A DNA stretch of 64,000 nt from Microbacterium testaceum. Lineage in GTDB: Bacteria; Actinomycetota; Actinomycetes; Actinomycetales; Microbacteriaceae. The notes under the pieces were generated by a model that saw only the letters and a list, made by a program, of their open reading frames with translations, did no database searches and was not told the origin of the DNA. The stretch's first letter is position 1, and each line of letters starts with the position of its first letter. Location: positions 186,001-250,000 of the forward strand of contig NZ_BJML01000003.1 of NCBI RefSeq assembly GCF_006539145.1. Reading direction: 5' to 3'. Position numbers and translations under genes: made by a program. Positions 26,162 through 34,700 of this stretch are shown piece after piece.

Positions 26162-27208
26162 TCAGCCGGACACGGCGAACAGGCCCGCGATGCCGAGCGC
26201 GTAGAGAACGAGCACGACGAACGAGTCAACGCCCATCCCGATGATCCGTCGCTGCGGGCGGAAGATCAGCCCGACCACGTACACGAGCGTGAGCAGGACT
26301 GCCAGTGCCGTCAGGTAGATGTCGGCGCCGTCGGCCCGCGGGAGGACCGCGGATCCCGAGATGACGGTTGCGAGCAGGAACAGCACGGGCAAGAAGGCGT
26401 TGCCGCCGAAGATGTCGCTGATCGCGAGGTTGTCGTCGCCCTGCTTGATCGCCTGAAGACCCGTCGAGATCTCGGGGAGCGATGTCGCGAGGGCGAGAAC
26501 GGTGGCGCCGAACAGCACCCCGGACAGGCCGATCTGCGACGACGCCGCATCTCCTGCGCGTTCGAGGACGACACCGGCCACCAGCGTCGCGAGAGCGGAG
26601 ACCGAGAAGATGATCGCCGCCGTCGTCGTGCTCATCTTCGTGCCGCTGTCCGCCTTCGACGGCTTCGGGCTCGCGTTCGGAGCATGACCGTCCTCGTTCC
26701 AGGGCAGGTGCTTTCCGGCGCGCTGCACCAGGATCAGCCCGACGACCCACAGGGCGGCGATGAGGACGACGTCGGGGGTCAGCCGCAGCACCTCGAGTCC
26801 GTCCGGCAGCTGGCTTCCGGCGATCACCACGGCCAGCACGGCCACCACGACCAGTCCCTCGAGAACGAGAGTGAGCGACGCCGCGCGGTAAGTGAGCGGC
26901 TTCACCCCGCGCCCCCGCTTGCCGAAGGCGTCGAGGATGACGAGCACCACGGTCTGCAGGGCGATTCCACCGAGGATGTTGCCGACGGCCACCTCGAGGT
27001 TTCCCGAGACCGCGGCCGACACGGTGATGGCGATCTCGGGGAGATTGGTCGCCACGGCCAGCACGATCAGACCACCCAGCGCGCTCCCCAGGTGCAGGCG
27101 CGCGTCGAGGACGTCGGTGGCCCTGGACAGGTGGATTCCCGCCACCCACACCACGGCGGCGGCGGCGACGAAGACGACGACGAGCAGGGCGAAGGGGAGG
27201 GAGTCCAC
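26162..27208 (-). CDS. Sodium/calcium exchanger family (YrbG-like) antiporter
   Basis: A 348-residue membrane protein with two inverted halves, each bearing an alpha-repeat: GGLIVLAVATNLPEIAITVS (about 45-64) and FGATVLALATSLPEISTG (about 233-250). The acidic residues in NLPE and SLPE coordinate the cation in this superfamily. About ten membrane segments are visible, with a hydrophilic loop around 170-195. It probably exchanges Ca2+ or Na+ for H+/Na+. GTG 27208 follows TTCAAT by 6 bases. Confidence 0.88.
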   Translation of the reverse strand: MDSLPFALLVVVFVAAAAVVWVAGIHLSRATDVLDARLHLGSALGGLIVLAVATNLPEIAITVSAAVSGNLEVAVGNILGGIALQTVVLVILDAFGKRGRGVKPLTYRAASLTLVLEGLVVVAVLAVVIAGSQLPDGLEVLRLTPDVVLIAALWVVGLILVQRAGKHLPWNEDGHAPNASPKPSKADSGTKMSTTTAAIIFSVSALATLVAGVVLERAGDAASSQIGLSGVLFGATVLALATSLPEISTGLQAIKQGDDNLAISDIFGGNAFLPVLFLLATVISGSAVLPRADGADIYLTALAVLLTLVYVVGLIFRPQRRIIGMGVDSFVVLVLYALGIAGLFAVSG

Positions 27209-27229
27209 GCACTGATTGAACTCCCGGAA

Positions 27230-27269
27230 CCCTCGGCATCCGCCCCTCTTGCGGGACGGATGCCGAGGG
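27230..27269 (-). terminator. Terminator of the TspO-like gene
   Basis: A 13-bp perfect stem CCCTCGGCATCCG / CGGATGCCGAGGG with a 14-base loop, just after the stop of the minus-strand gene at 27279. The arms contain GGCATCC/GGATGCC. Confidence 0.7.
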
Positions 27270-27278
27270 CCTAGGCGG

Positions 27279-28094
27279 TCAGTCGACGCTCGGGCGGATG
27301 AGGCGCAGCACGTTGACGATCACCGGCGGCAGCAGCACGACCGCGGCGACGATCAGTGCGGTGACGCCGATCGGCGCGCTCTGGGGCTCGCCCGTGAAAC
27401 GCTCGACGGCCAGCCAGCTGAGACCCCAGGCCAGGGCGAGTGCGGGAGTGAGGCGCCACGAGCTCCGCCACGCGATCGCCAGGCCGATGAGAGCCACCAC
27501 GATGAGGACGGCGATGCCGATGGCATCCGCGGCGTTCTCCCACTCCTTCGGCACGATGGTCGTCAGCCAGGCGGCAGTGTTCGCGACGGTGGCGAGGGTG
27601 ACCCAGCCGAGGTGAAGGCCCGTGACGGCGTCGATGAGGACGGAGTCGACGACGCCGCCGCGCGGCTCGCGGGTCGAGACGGCGACGCGAAAGGTCCAGC
27701 CGAGGGCGGCGAGCAGGAGCGCGATGACCACGACCGTGAGGAACAGCGTGCCGAAGCGGGCCGCCACGAGCCAGAGACCGTTGAGGGTCATCGTCAGGGC
27801 GACGAGCCAGCCGAGGGCACGCTGGCGCGGGCTGGTGCGTTGGCTCGGGAGGGCCTGCCAGATCGCGTATGAGATCAGGCCGAGGTAGATGATCGACCAG
27901 ATCGAGAAGGCGGGACCTGCGGGCGCGAGATACGAGCCGTCGGTGTTGAGCGCGCCGCCCTGCTGATCCTGCACGGCGGAGTTGCCGAAGGCGCCGGCGC
28001 CGATCACGGCGGCGATGAGCATGAACGACACCGCGGAGAGGACGACGATTTGACGAGCGAGGTCGCTGCCCCGCCGCTGAGCTGCTGTGTTCAT
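27279..28094 (-). CDS. TspO/MBR-related tryptophan-rich membrane protein
   Basis: A 271-residue membrane protein with about eight hydrophobic segments. PAGPAFSIWSIIYLGLISYA, NGLWLVAARFG, GLHLGWVTLATVANTAAWL and AIAWRSSWRLTPALALAWG give the Trp-rich pattern seen in TspO-related sensory proteins, though this form is longer than classical TspO (about 160 residues). Ligand unknown; porphyrin binding is only a family-level guess. Start ATG 28094 is set by a TAGTAT box 7 bases upstream; a longer frame from 28157 is rejected. Confidence 0.75.
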   Translation of the reverse strand: MNTAAQRRGSDLARQIVVLSAVSFMLIAAVIGAGAFGNSAVQDQQGGALNTDGSYLAPAGPAFSIWSIIYLGLISYAIWQALPSQRTSPRQRALGWLVALTMTLNGLWLVAARFGTLFLTVVVIALLLAALGWTFRVAVSTREPRGGVVDSVLIDAVTGLHLGWVTLATVANTAAWLTTIVPKEWENAADAIGIAVLIVVALIGLAIAWRSSWRLTPALALAWGLSWLAVERFTGEPQSAPIGVTALIVAAVVLLPPVIVNVLRLIRPSVD

Positions 28095-28101
28095 ACCCGG
28101 A

Positions 28102-28107
28102 ATACTA
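28102..28107 (-). promoter_or_regulatory. -10 box, leaderless TspO-like gene
   Basis: TAGTAT on the minus strand, 7 bases, then ATG 28094; GCTAGCTTTTCTAG just upstream is a local AT-rich patch. Confidence 0.5.
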
Positions 28108-28204
28108 GAAAAGCTAGCTAAATGCGGGGGTTGGGCTTGACATCGCGCGACGAACATCCGTCGACGGCGCGCCGTCGAGTGCGCTCCTCATCGGGGCGGC
28201 GGGC

Positions 28205-28933
28205 TCAGGCGGCGACGGCGCGCGCGGCGAAGGAGCGCAGAAGGCGTGTGGGCTGCTCGACGGAGGCGGTGCGCACGTGCGCCGAGACCTCGTCGAACGC
28301 GTCGGCGTCGAAGTATCCCGCGTCGCGGTAGACGACCATGCGCGCGACGAACGCGTCGGTCGTGGGCTCGGGATGAAACTGCGTGGCCCACAGCCCGGAT
28401 CCGGCGCGATAGGCCTGCACGGGGCACGCATCGTTCTCGGCCAGCAGGGTCGCGCCCGGGGGAACGGTCGCCGTGCCCTCCTTATGAGCGGTGAGCGCCT
28501 CGAAGCGGGGTTCCAGGATGCCGAACAGCTCATCTTCGCGCCCCGCCTCGGTCAGCGCGATATCGGCGGGTCCCGTGCCCTCGGGATGCAGCAGACTCAC
28601 CCGCCCGCCGAGAAGGCGCGTGACGACCCCGATCCCGAAGCACGTGAAAAGTGCGTTCGTACGACCCTCGATGGCCGCACCGGCGACACGCTCGAGGTCG
28701 CGCTCGAGGCGGCGCTGCTCATCGCTCTTGTGGGGATCGGTGACGTTGAAAGGGCTTCCGCCGACGACCACCGCGGCGTATCGGTCCAGATCCGCGGGGA
28801 GCGGCTCGCGGACGAGATCGTGGTGCACGAGATCGTCGTCGCGCACTCCCAGACCGTCGCGGAACGAGGCCCATTCGGCCACGGCCGCCTCACGCTGCGG
28901 GCGGACGCAGACGTAGAGCAGGGAACCGGTCAT
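28205..28933 (-). CDS. Class I glutamine amidotransferase-like protein
   Basis: A 242-residue GATase1 (GMP-synthase glutaminase-like) domain. The nucleophile elbow TCFGIG carries Cys98, and FHPEP gives His187 and Glu189, completing the triad. VVVGGSPFNVTDP supplies the oxyanion strand. No synthetase partner is adjacent, so it is a stand-alone amidotransferase or peptidase-like hydrolase of unknown substrate. ATG 28933 follows TAGAAT by 6 bases. Confidence 0.88.
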   Translation of the reverse strand: MTGSLLYVCVRPQREAAVAEWASFRDGLGVRDDDLVHHDLVREPLPADLDRYAAVVVGGSPFNVTDPHKSDEQRRLERDLERVAGAAIEGRTNALFTCFGIGVVTRLLGGRVSLLHPEGTGPADIALTEAGREDELFGILEPRFEALTAHKEGTATVPPGATLLAENDACPVQAYRAGSGLWATQFHPEPTTDAFVARMVVYRDAGYFDADAFDEVSAHVRTASVEQPTRLLRSFAARAVAA

Positions 28934-28939
28934 CCCGAA

Positions 28940-28945
28940 ATTCTA
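28940..28945 (-). promoter_or_regulatory. -10 box, leaderless amidotransferase gene
   Basis: TAGAAT on the minus strand, 6 bases, then ATG 28933. Confidence 0.5.
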
Positions 28946-29008
28946 CGCGGGCGCCTTCTCGTGCGGTCAGGGGGTGACACGGAGTGAAACGTGGGTGCGC
29001 CGGCCCCC

Positions 29009-29734
29009 TCAGCGCGAGGATCGCGCGGTGCGACCGCGCACGATACCCACGAAGACCTCGACATCGGGGGTCGTGCGATCGCGGAGCCACGCGAGCGCAA
29101 CGGTCGATCGCGGACCGTCCCGCAGGACGCGGTACTCGACGTCGCGACGTTGGTGAGCCCGCGCGAGCGACATCGGCACGATTACGACACCGACCCCCGC
29201 GGCCACCGTCGCGATGGCTTCGGCGGTATCCGCCGGAGTGGCGAACGCCGGGGCGACGGCATCCGGTATCGACAGGTGGAAGACGTCGTCGGCGGCGGCG
29301 ATGACGACCTCGCCCCGCAGGTCGGAGAGCTCGAGCTCGTCCGCGGCCGTCAGATGGGAGTCGGCCGACATCACCACGACGGGCTCCTCCTCGTAGAGGG
29401 GGATCACGTGCACGTCGTCGGACTCCTCGACGGGCAGCCGAACGAGAGCCGCATCGACGTCGTCGAGCGCCTCGAGCTGGGTCGCGACGACGAGCTCCCG
29501 CAACTCGAGAGGGACATGCGGCATCCGCTCGCGCCACAGGCCGATCCACTTTCCGGGGGTCGCCCCGGGGATGGCCCCGAGCACGAAGTCGCGCGGCACC
29601 TCGCGTGGCGGGGCCGCTCGCTCCGCCGGAGGCTTCGGCTTCGTCGTGCGCGCCCGCCCCGACGCGGCGGGCTTTGCACCGCCCGCACGCCGAGGTGCGC
29701 CACTGCGCCCGCGGGACCCACTGCCTTTCGCCAT
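29009..29734 (-). CDS. LysR-type substrate-binding domain protein lacking an HTH
   Basis: A 241-residue protein. The first ~45 residues are basic and low-complexity (Lys/Arg/Gly/Ala/Pro). The rest is a LysR effector-binding fold: DFVLGAIPGATPGKWIGLWR, ELREL, DAALVRLP, VIPLYEEEPVVVMSADSHL and VAAGVGVVIVPMSLAR. No winged helix precedes it, in this frame or the others upstream, where the divergent DUF1304 gene begins. It may bind a small ligand without classical DNA binding, or use the basic tail for nucleic acid. Leaderless start at ATG 29734. Confidence 0.8.
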   Translation of the reverse strand: MAKGSGSRGRSGAPRRAGGAKPAASGRARTTKPKPPAERAAPPREVPRDFVLGAIPGATPGKWIGLWRERMPHVPLELRELVVATQLEALDDVDAALVRLPVEESDDVHVIPLYEEEPVVVMSADSHLTAADELELSDLRGEVVIAAADDVFHLSIPDAVAPAFATPADTAEAIATVAAGVGVVIVPMSLARAHQRRDVEYRVLRDGPRSTVALAWLRDRTTPDVEVFVGIVRGRTARSSR

Positions 29735-29740
29735 GGCTCC

Positions 29741-29746
29741 AGGCTA
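29741..29746 (-). promoter_or_regulatory. -10 box, leaderless LysR-domain gene
   Basis: TAGCCT on the minus strand, 6 bases before ATG 29734; it lies 10 bases from the opposing -10 of the DUF1304 gene. Confidence 0.45.
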
Positions 29747-29756
29747 ACCGCGGCAC

Positions 29757-29762
29757 TAACGT
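29757..29762 (+). promoter_or_regulatory. -10 box, leaderless DUF1304 gene
   Basis: TAACGT, 7 bases, then ATG 29770. Confidence 0.45.
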
Positions 29763-29769
29763 GGGATGC

Positions 29770-30159
29770 ATGATCGGCATCCTGGCACTCGTCTTCGCGG
29801 GACTCGCGGCCCTCCTGCACGTATACATCTTCGTGCTCGAGAGCGTGCGTTGGACACAGCCGAAGACATGGAAGGTGTTCGGGATCGCCGATCAGCAGAC
29901 GGCGGATGCCACACGCCCGATGGCGTACAACCAGGGCTTCTACAACCTGTTCCTCGCGGTCGGCGCGATCGTCGGCATCGTCTTCTGGGTGGTGAACGGC
30001 ATCGGCGACGTCGCGGGTCGCACCCTGTTGATCTTCTCGCTCGGCTCGATGCTCGCCGCTGCCCTCGTGCTCATCACCTCGGGGGCGAAGTACCTGCGTC
30101 CGGCCAGCATCCAGGGCACGCTGCCCTTGATCGGACTGATTCTGGCGATCTTCGCCTGA
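29770..30159 (+). CDS. DUF1304 small membrane protein
   Basis: A 129-residue protein with four hydrophobic segments (about 3-23, 53-75, 80-102, 111-129) and the DUF1304 pattern: HVYIFVLESVRW, FGI, and NQGFYNLFLAVGA. Role unknown. It is divergent from the LysR-domain gene, and their -10 boxes nearly abut. A bidirectional hairpin follows at 30180. Confidence 0.88.
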   Translation: MIGILALVFAGLAALLHVYIFVLESVRWTQPKTWKVFGIADQQTADATRPMAYNQGFYNLFLAVGAIVGIVFWVVNGIGDVAGRTLLIFSLGSMLAAALVLITSGAKYLRPASIQGTLPLIGLILAIFA

Positions 30160-30179
30160 CGCCGCGCGGCGACGCGAAA

Positions 30180-30208
30180 ACCCGCACGCTTCGAAGAGTC
30201 GTGCGGGT
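30180..30208 (-). terminator. Bidirectional terminator between DUF1304 and hexapeptide genes
   Basis: A 9-bp stem ACCCGCACG / CGTGCGGGT with an 11-base loop. AAAA on its left end reads as TTTT after the stem on the minus strand, so it best terminates the hexapeptide gene, and may also serve DUF1304. Confidence 0.65.
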
Positions 30209-30232
30209 CGTGGATGCCGCGGCGAACGCGCG

Positions 30233-30676
30233 TCAGGCTGCCAGCCGCAGTCCCCGACGGTCGGTCGCCACGGCCTCGCCGTCATTGATGATCTCGTCGT
30301 CGCCGATGAGCGAGCCCATCGCGATGCGCGCGTTGTGGCCGACCTGCGTGCGGACGCCGATGTGAGCGCCGGCGCCGATGACCGCCCCCGCGCAGATGTG
30401 CGCGTGCGGCTCGATGTGCGCCTCCGGGCCGATCACGGCGTCTGATTCGATCCAGGCACCGCGGCCGACACGAACACCCGCGGCGATCTGCACGCCGGGC
30501 TCGACGTAGGCGCCGTTCTCGACCAGCGCCGACGGGTGGACCTTCGCGCCGTGCGCGACGAGTCCGCGACCGTTGACGTGCTTGCGGTAACGCAGCGTCT
30601 CGCCGTGGTCGTTTTCGATGTCGATGTAGTTCTTTCCCACGATCCCCTCCGGTCGGTCATCGGGTTGAGCCGACAT
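30233..30676 (-). CDS. Left-handed beta-helix hexapeptide-repeat protein
   Basis: A 147-residue protein whose residues about 40-125 are hexapeptide repeats ([LIV]GxxxX type: AKVHPSALVENGAYVEPGV, IAAGVRVGRGAWIESDAVIG, AVIGAGAHIGVRTQVGHNA). Such coils form trimeric prisms in acyltransferases and gamma-carbonic anhydrases. The three zinc histidines of carbonic anhydrase are not obvious, although several His are present, and no acyltransferase signature is seen, so function is open. The start could instead be GTG 30640, close behind GGAGGGG. Confidence 0.8.
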   Translation of the reverse strand: MSAQPDDRPEGIVGKNYIDIENDHGETLRYRKHVNGRGLVAHGAKVHPSALVENGAYVEPGVQIAAGVRVGRGAWIESDAVIGPEAHIEPHAHICAGAVIGAGAHIGVRTQVGHNARIAMGSLIGDDEIINDGEAVATDRRGLRLAA

Positions 30677-30679
30677 GTA

Positions 30680-30811
30680 TCACAACGGGTCGGGAACGGT
30701 GTTCATTCCCTCGAATGCTTCTTCGTCGCCGGTACCGTGATCGGTTTCCTCGATGTCGAGGAAAGGGCGACGCGCGGGGTGCGACGTGGAGTCGTCCCCC
30801 TGTTCTCGCAC
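30680..30811 (-). CDS. Possible small acidic protein (43 aa), weak
   Basis: A short frame ending three bases before the hexapeptide gene start. The C-terminal part (RPFLDIEETDHGTGDEEAFE) is acidic and has C/G-rich third positions like real genes. GTG 30811 is the only reasonable start, but it has no ribosome site or -10 box. The remaining bases to 30945 show no convincing gene. It could be a coupled leader peptide or chance. Confidence 0.25.
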   Translation of the reverse strand: MREQGDDSTSHPARRPFLDIEETDHGTGDEEAFEGMNTVPDPL

Positions 30812-30945
30812 GCTCGGAAGAAGGAGCCGGACGGGTTGACACGGGGCGCGAAGAGGGTCCGTCCTCTGCGGTGTCCCGCGTGGTCCCCCGCGGAGCAGCG
30901 GTTCGCGCAAGAGCCCCGGCCTCCGTCGGCCGCGTGCACGCCGTG

Positions 30946-31722
30946 TCAGCCGGGCTGGCAGGTGGGGCACCAGTAGACGTTGCGCTCACTCGTGGCGGAA
31001 GCGCCGAGGGACGTCGCGCGGATGGGTGTCCCGCAGCGGCGGCACGGGGCCCCCTCTCGCCCGTAGACCCAGAACCGACGCCCGGGCCGGCTGTCACCGG
31101 TGAAGGTGCGTTCGGGGCGCGGAAGGTTGGCGCGAATCATCCGCTCGCCGAGCGCGATGGTCGCCTGAGCGTCGATATCGGTGGCGGGAGTGGTCGGAGC
31201 GATGCCTCGGACGAAGAGCAGCTCGTTCGCGTAGACGTTGCCGAAGCCGGCGACATTGCGTTGGTCGAGCAACGCGACGTGCGCTGCTCTCTCGTCGGCG
31301 GAGACGCGGCGGACGGCTTCGGCTTCGTCCCAGTCGTCGGCGAGGAGGTCGGGGCCCAGGTGCCCGATCACGGTGTGCTCGTCGCTCGTGCGCAGGACCT
31401 CGACCATGGCCAGATCGAAGCCGACGGCGTCGGCGCCCGCGACGCCGACGATCGCGCGCGCCTTGAACGCCTGGCGCCGCCAGCGTTCACCCGGACGGTA
31501 GACGTCCCACCGGCCCTCCATCTTCAGATGCGAGTGCAGGGTGTAGCCGCCGATGCGGTGCAGGAGGTGTTTGCCCCGGGCGGCGACCTCGTGCACCGTC
31601 TCGCCGCGCAGGTCGGCGGTGGCGCTCCCCGGCACACGGATGTCGAACCGTGTGACCACCTTGCCGGCGAGGGCCGCCGACAGCTTCGCGGCGGCACGGT
31701 AGACGGTATCGCCTTCAGGCAC
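30946..31722 (-). CDS. Fpg/Nei family DNA glycosylase (Nei2-like)
   Basis: A 258-residue bifunctional glycosylase/AP lyase for oxidised bases. It has the catalytic N-terminus (M)PEGDTVYRAA with Pro2 and Glu3, the LHSHLKMEGRW lesion-recognition segment, DQRNVAGFGNVYANE (H2TH region) and a C-terminal zinc finger CRRCG ... WCPTCQ. PEGDTVYR is typical of endonuclease VIII-like members. It overlaps the upstream lhr gene by 8 bases, so helicase and glycosylase are co-translated, as in many actinomycetes. Confidence 0.93.
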   Translation of the reverse strand: MPEGDTVYRAAAKLSAALAGKVVTRFDIRVPGSATADLRGETVHEVAARGKHLLHRIGGYTLHSHLKMEGRWDVYRPGERWRRQAFKARAIVGVAGADAVGFDLAMVEVLRTSDEHTVIGHLGPDLLADDWDEAEAVRRVSADERAAHVALLDQRNVAGFGNVYANELLFVRGIAPTTPATDIDAQATIALGERMIRANLPRPERTFTGDSRPGRRFWVYGREGAPCRRCGTPIRATSLGASATSERNVYWCPTCQPG

Positions 31723-34700
31723 GGGCGGCCTCGCGCAGGGTGTCGCCGGCGGTGAGTTTGCGAAGCGTCAGACCCTTGGGCGATTCGACGAACCCGCCCT
31801 CGCGAAGAGCGCGGCCCACCGCGGTGCCGTAGACGAACTCGCCGTTGACCTGCTCGACGGTGAGGGTCTCGAGACGCCTCTTCTTGGCGGTCTCGGCGAG
31901 GTGGCGCGCCGCCGCCTGCAGCACCGCCTCGTCGTCGGTGAACGCGAGTGCGCTGCGACCGCCACGTTCGAGGTAAAGCGTGAGTTCACCGTCGACGAGC
32001 ACGACGAGTCCGCCGGCCTTGCGGCCCGGCCGATGAGTGACCCCCTCGATCGCGGGCCAGCCGAGCGCGGCGCCGTAGGGGTTGGCGGGGTCGGTGGCGG
32101 CGAGCGTCACCGTGCGCAGGGGCGGCGGGTCGGCGACCGCCGCGAATTCGCGCAGCCGGTCCACGGTCGCCGAGGCCGCGAACTGTGCGGCGCCGAGCTT
32201 CTCGATCACGTACCCGCGTCGGCAGTGGCCGGCCTCTTCGAAGCCGGCGAGGATGCGGTACACCTGGGCGAAGCCGCCCGGCACGCCCTCTGACTGCACG
32301 GCGCCACGCGTGACGACGCCGTACCGGTCGAGAAGGAGGCTCGCCGTGGCCGTCGCACGGGTGGCGGGGTCCTGTTCGCGCTCGGGGAGGAGCGACCATC
32401 GTCCGCCCAGGGAGGGCGGACGCGGTGTCGAGGAAGAGCGTGGCATGGTGGCGCCGCGGTACATCCGAGCGCGAGGTGCGCGACGGGCGACACGGTGCGA
32501 CTGGCCACTGCCGCTCAGCAGGGTGCGGACCGGGGCGAAGGTGTCGTTGGTGACCCGGCCCGCCCAGGTCAGCGCCCACAGGGCGTCGTTGACGGACTGC
32601 TCGTTCTCGGCACCGGCGAGCTGTTTCAGCTGCGTGGCGAAGTAGGCGCCTCCGCCCTCGAGAGCGGCGATGATGCGCGCCTCGAGAGAATCGGGCGCGG
32701 GATCGTCGGTGTCTTCGGGGTCTTGCAGGGTGAACGGCGCCGCCTCGGCCGGGTGCAGAGCGATCCATCCGTCGCGACCGGGAAGGGTGCCATGGCCCGA
32801 CCAGACCACTTCTCCGGTGGCGGTGAGTTCATCGAGCAGCGCCGGGGAGTAGTCGAGCACCCGGGACGGCAGGACGAGCGATTCCCACGCGCTCGCCGGA
32901 ATGGGAACGCCCGCGAGCTGCTCGATCACGGCGAGCACCCCGTCGATGCCCTCGAGCGGACGGCCCACGTGCTGCCACACGGGAAGGAACCGCGCGTACG
33001 CGGCCGGAGGGACCGGCTCGACGCTGCCGCGGATGGCCGCCAGTGAGCGCATGCGCAGACGGCGGAGAACCTCGACGTCGCACCATTCCGTCTCGTCGCC
33101 GCGGCTGCCGCCCGACGCCTCGGGAAGGAAGAACCCGCTCGCGAGGCGCCCCTGAGACTCCAGGCGCTGCAGCGTGAGCCGTGCGACCGCCACGCCGACG
33201 CCCAGGCGTTCTGCCACGGCATCGGTCGCGAACGGCGCGTGCGTGCGGGCGAAGCGGGCGACGAGATCGCCGAGGGGATCGGGGAAGGGTTCGAGGAACG
33301 CGTGGGGGATCCCGACGGGGAGAGCGGCGCCCAGAGCGTCGCGCAGGCGACCGGCGTCTTCGATTCCGGCCGTTCGTGAGATACCCGCGATGGTCACGCG
33401 AATCGCGCGTCGGTCATCGACGAGGGCGGCGAGGTGCTGCTCGGCGTCGACCAGCGCGTCGCCGTCGGTGTCGAGCCTCGCCGCCACCTCGGTCGCGTCG
33501 AGGGGTCCGAGGATGCGCAGCAGGTCGGCCACTCCCTCGACGCCGCGGGCTCGGCGGTCGGGATCCAGGCGCTGCGCTTCGCGCTCGAACTGGGCGATGA
33601 CGTCGGGGTCGAGCAACTCGCGCATCTCGACCTTGCCCAAGAGCTCGCTGAGCAGTGCAGGGTCGACCGACAGCGCCGCCGCTCGACGCTCGGCGAGCGG
33701 CGAGTCGCCCTCGTACATGAAGGCGCCGACGTAACCGAACAGCAGATCCCGCGCGTACGGCGACGGCTGCGACGTCGTGATCTCGACGAGGCGGATCTTG
33801 CGCTCTCCGATCTGCCGCGTGAGGCGCAGAAGAGCGGGGAGGTCGTAGACGTCTTGGAGGACCTCGCGGAGCGTCTCGAGGATGATCGGGAACGCCGGAT
33901 GCCGTTTGGCGACCTCGAGCAGTTGCGCCGAGCGCTGGCGCTGCTGCCAGAGCGGAGAGCGGCGGTTGGGATTCAGTCGGGGAAGGAGCAGGGCGCGCGC
34001 GGCGCATTCCCGGAAGCGTGAAGCGAACAGCGAGGAGCCGCCGACCTCGTCGGTGACGATCTGCTCGAGCTCGTCGGGTTCGAAGACGAAGAGGTCGGCT
34101 CCGGGCGGCTCCGCCGCCGCATCCGGAACCCGAGCGATGATTCCGTCGTCGCTCGCGACCGCCGCGCCCTCGACACCGAGACGTTCGCGGATGCGCGCGT
34201 TGACCGCGAGCGCCCACGGCGAGTGCACCTGCATGCCGTACGGGGAGTGCAGGATGATGCGCCAGTCGCCGACCTCGTCGCGGCTGCGCTCGACGGTGAG
34301 GGTGCGGTCGGTCGGGAGGGTCCCCGTCGCTTCGCGCTGCTCGGCGAGGTACGCGAGAAGGTTGGTGATGGCGTTGTCGTCGAGCCCCGATTCGCGCAGG
34401 CGCTCCTCGGCCGTGCCGCGGTCGGCGGCGGCGAGGTCGCGGGAGAACTTGCCGAGGGCCTCGCCCAGTTCGGCGGGGCGTCCGATGCCGTCGCCGTGCC
34501 AGAACGGCAGCTTGCCGGGCTGCCCGAAGGCGGGCAGCACGTTGACACGGTCGTGAGTGATCTCGACGATGCGCCAGCTGGTGGTACCGAGAGTGAAGAC
34601 GTCGTTGACGCGGGACTCGTACACCATTTCTTCGTCGAGCTCGCCGACGCGGGCGTTCTGCGATTCTCCCGCCACGAAGACACCGAACAGACCGCGATCG

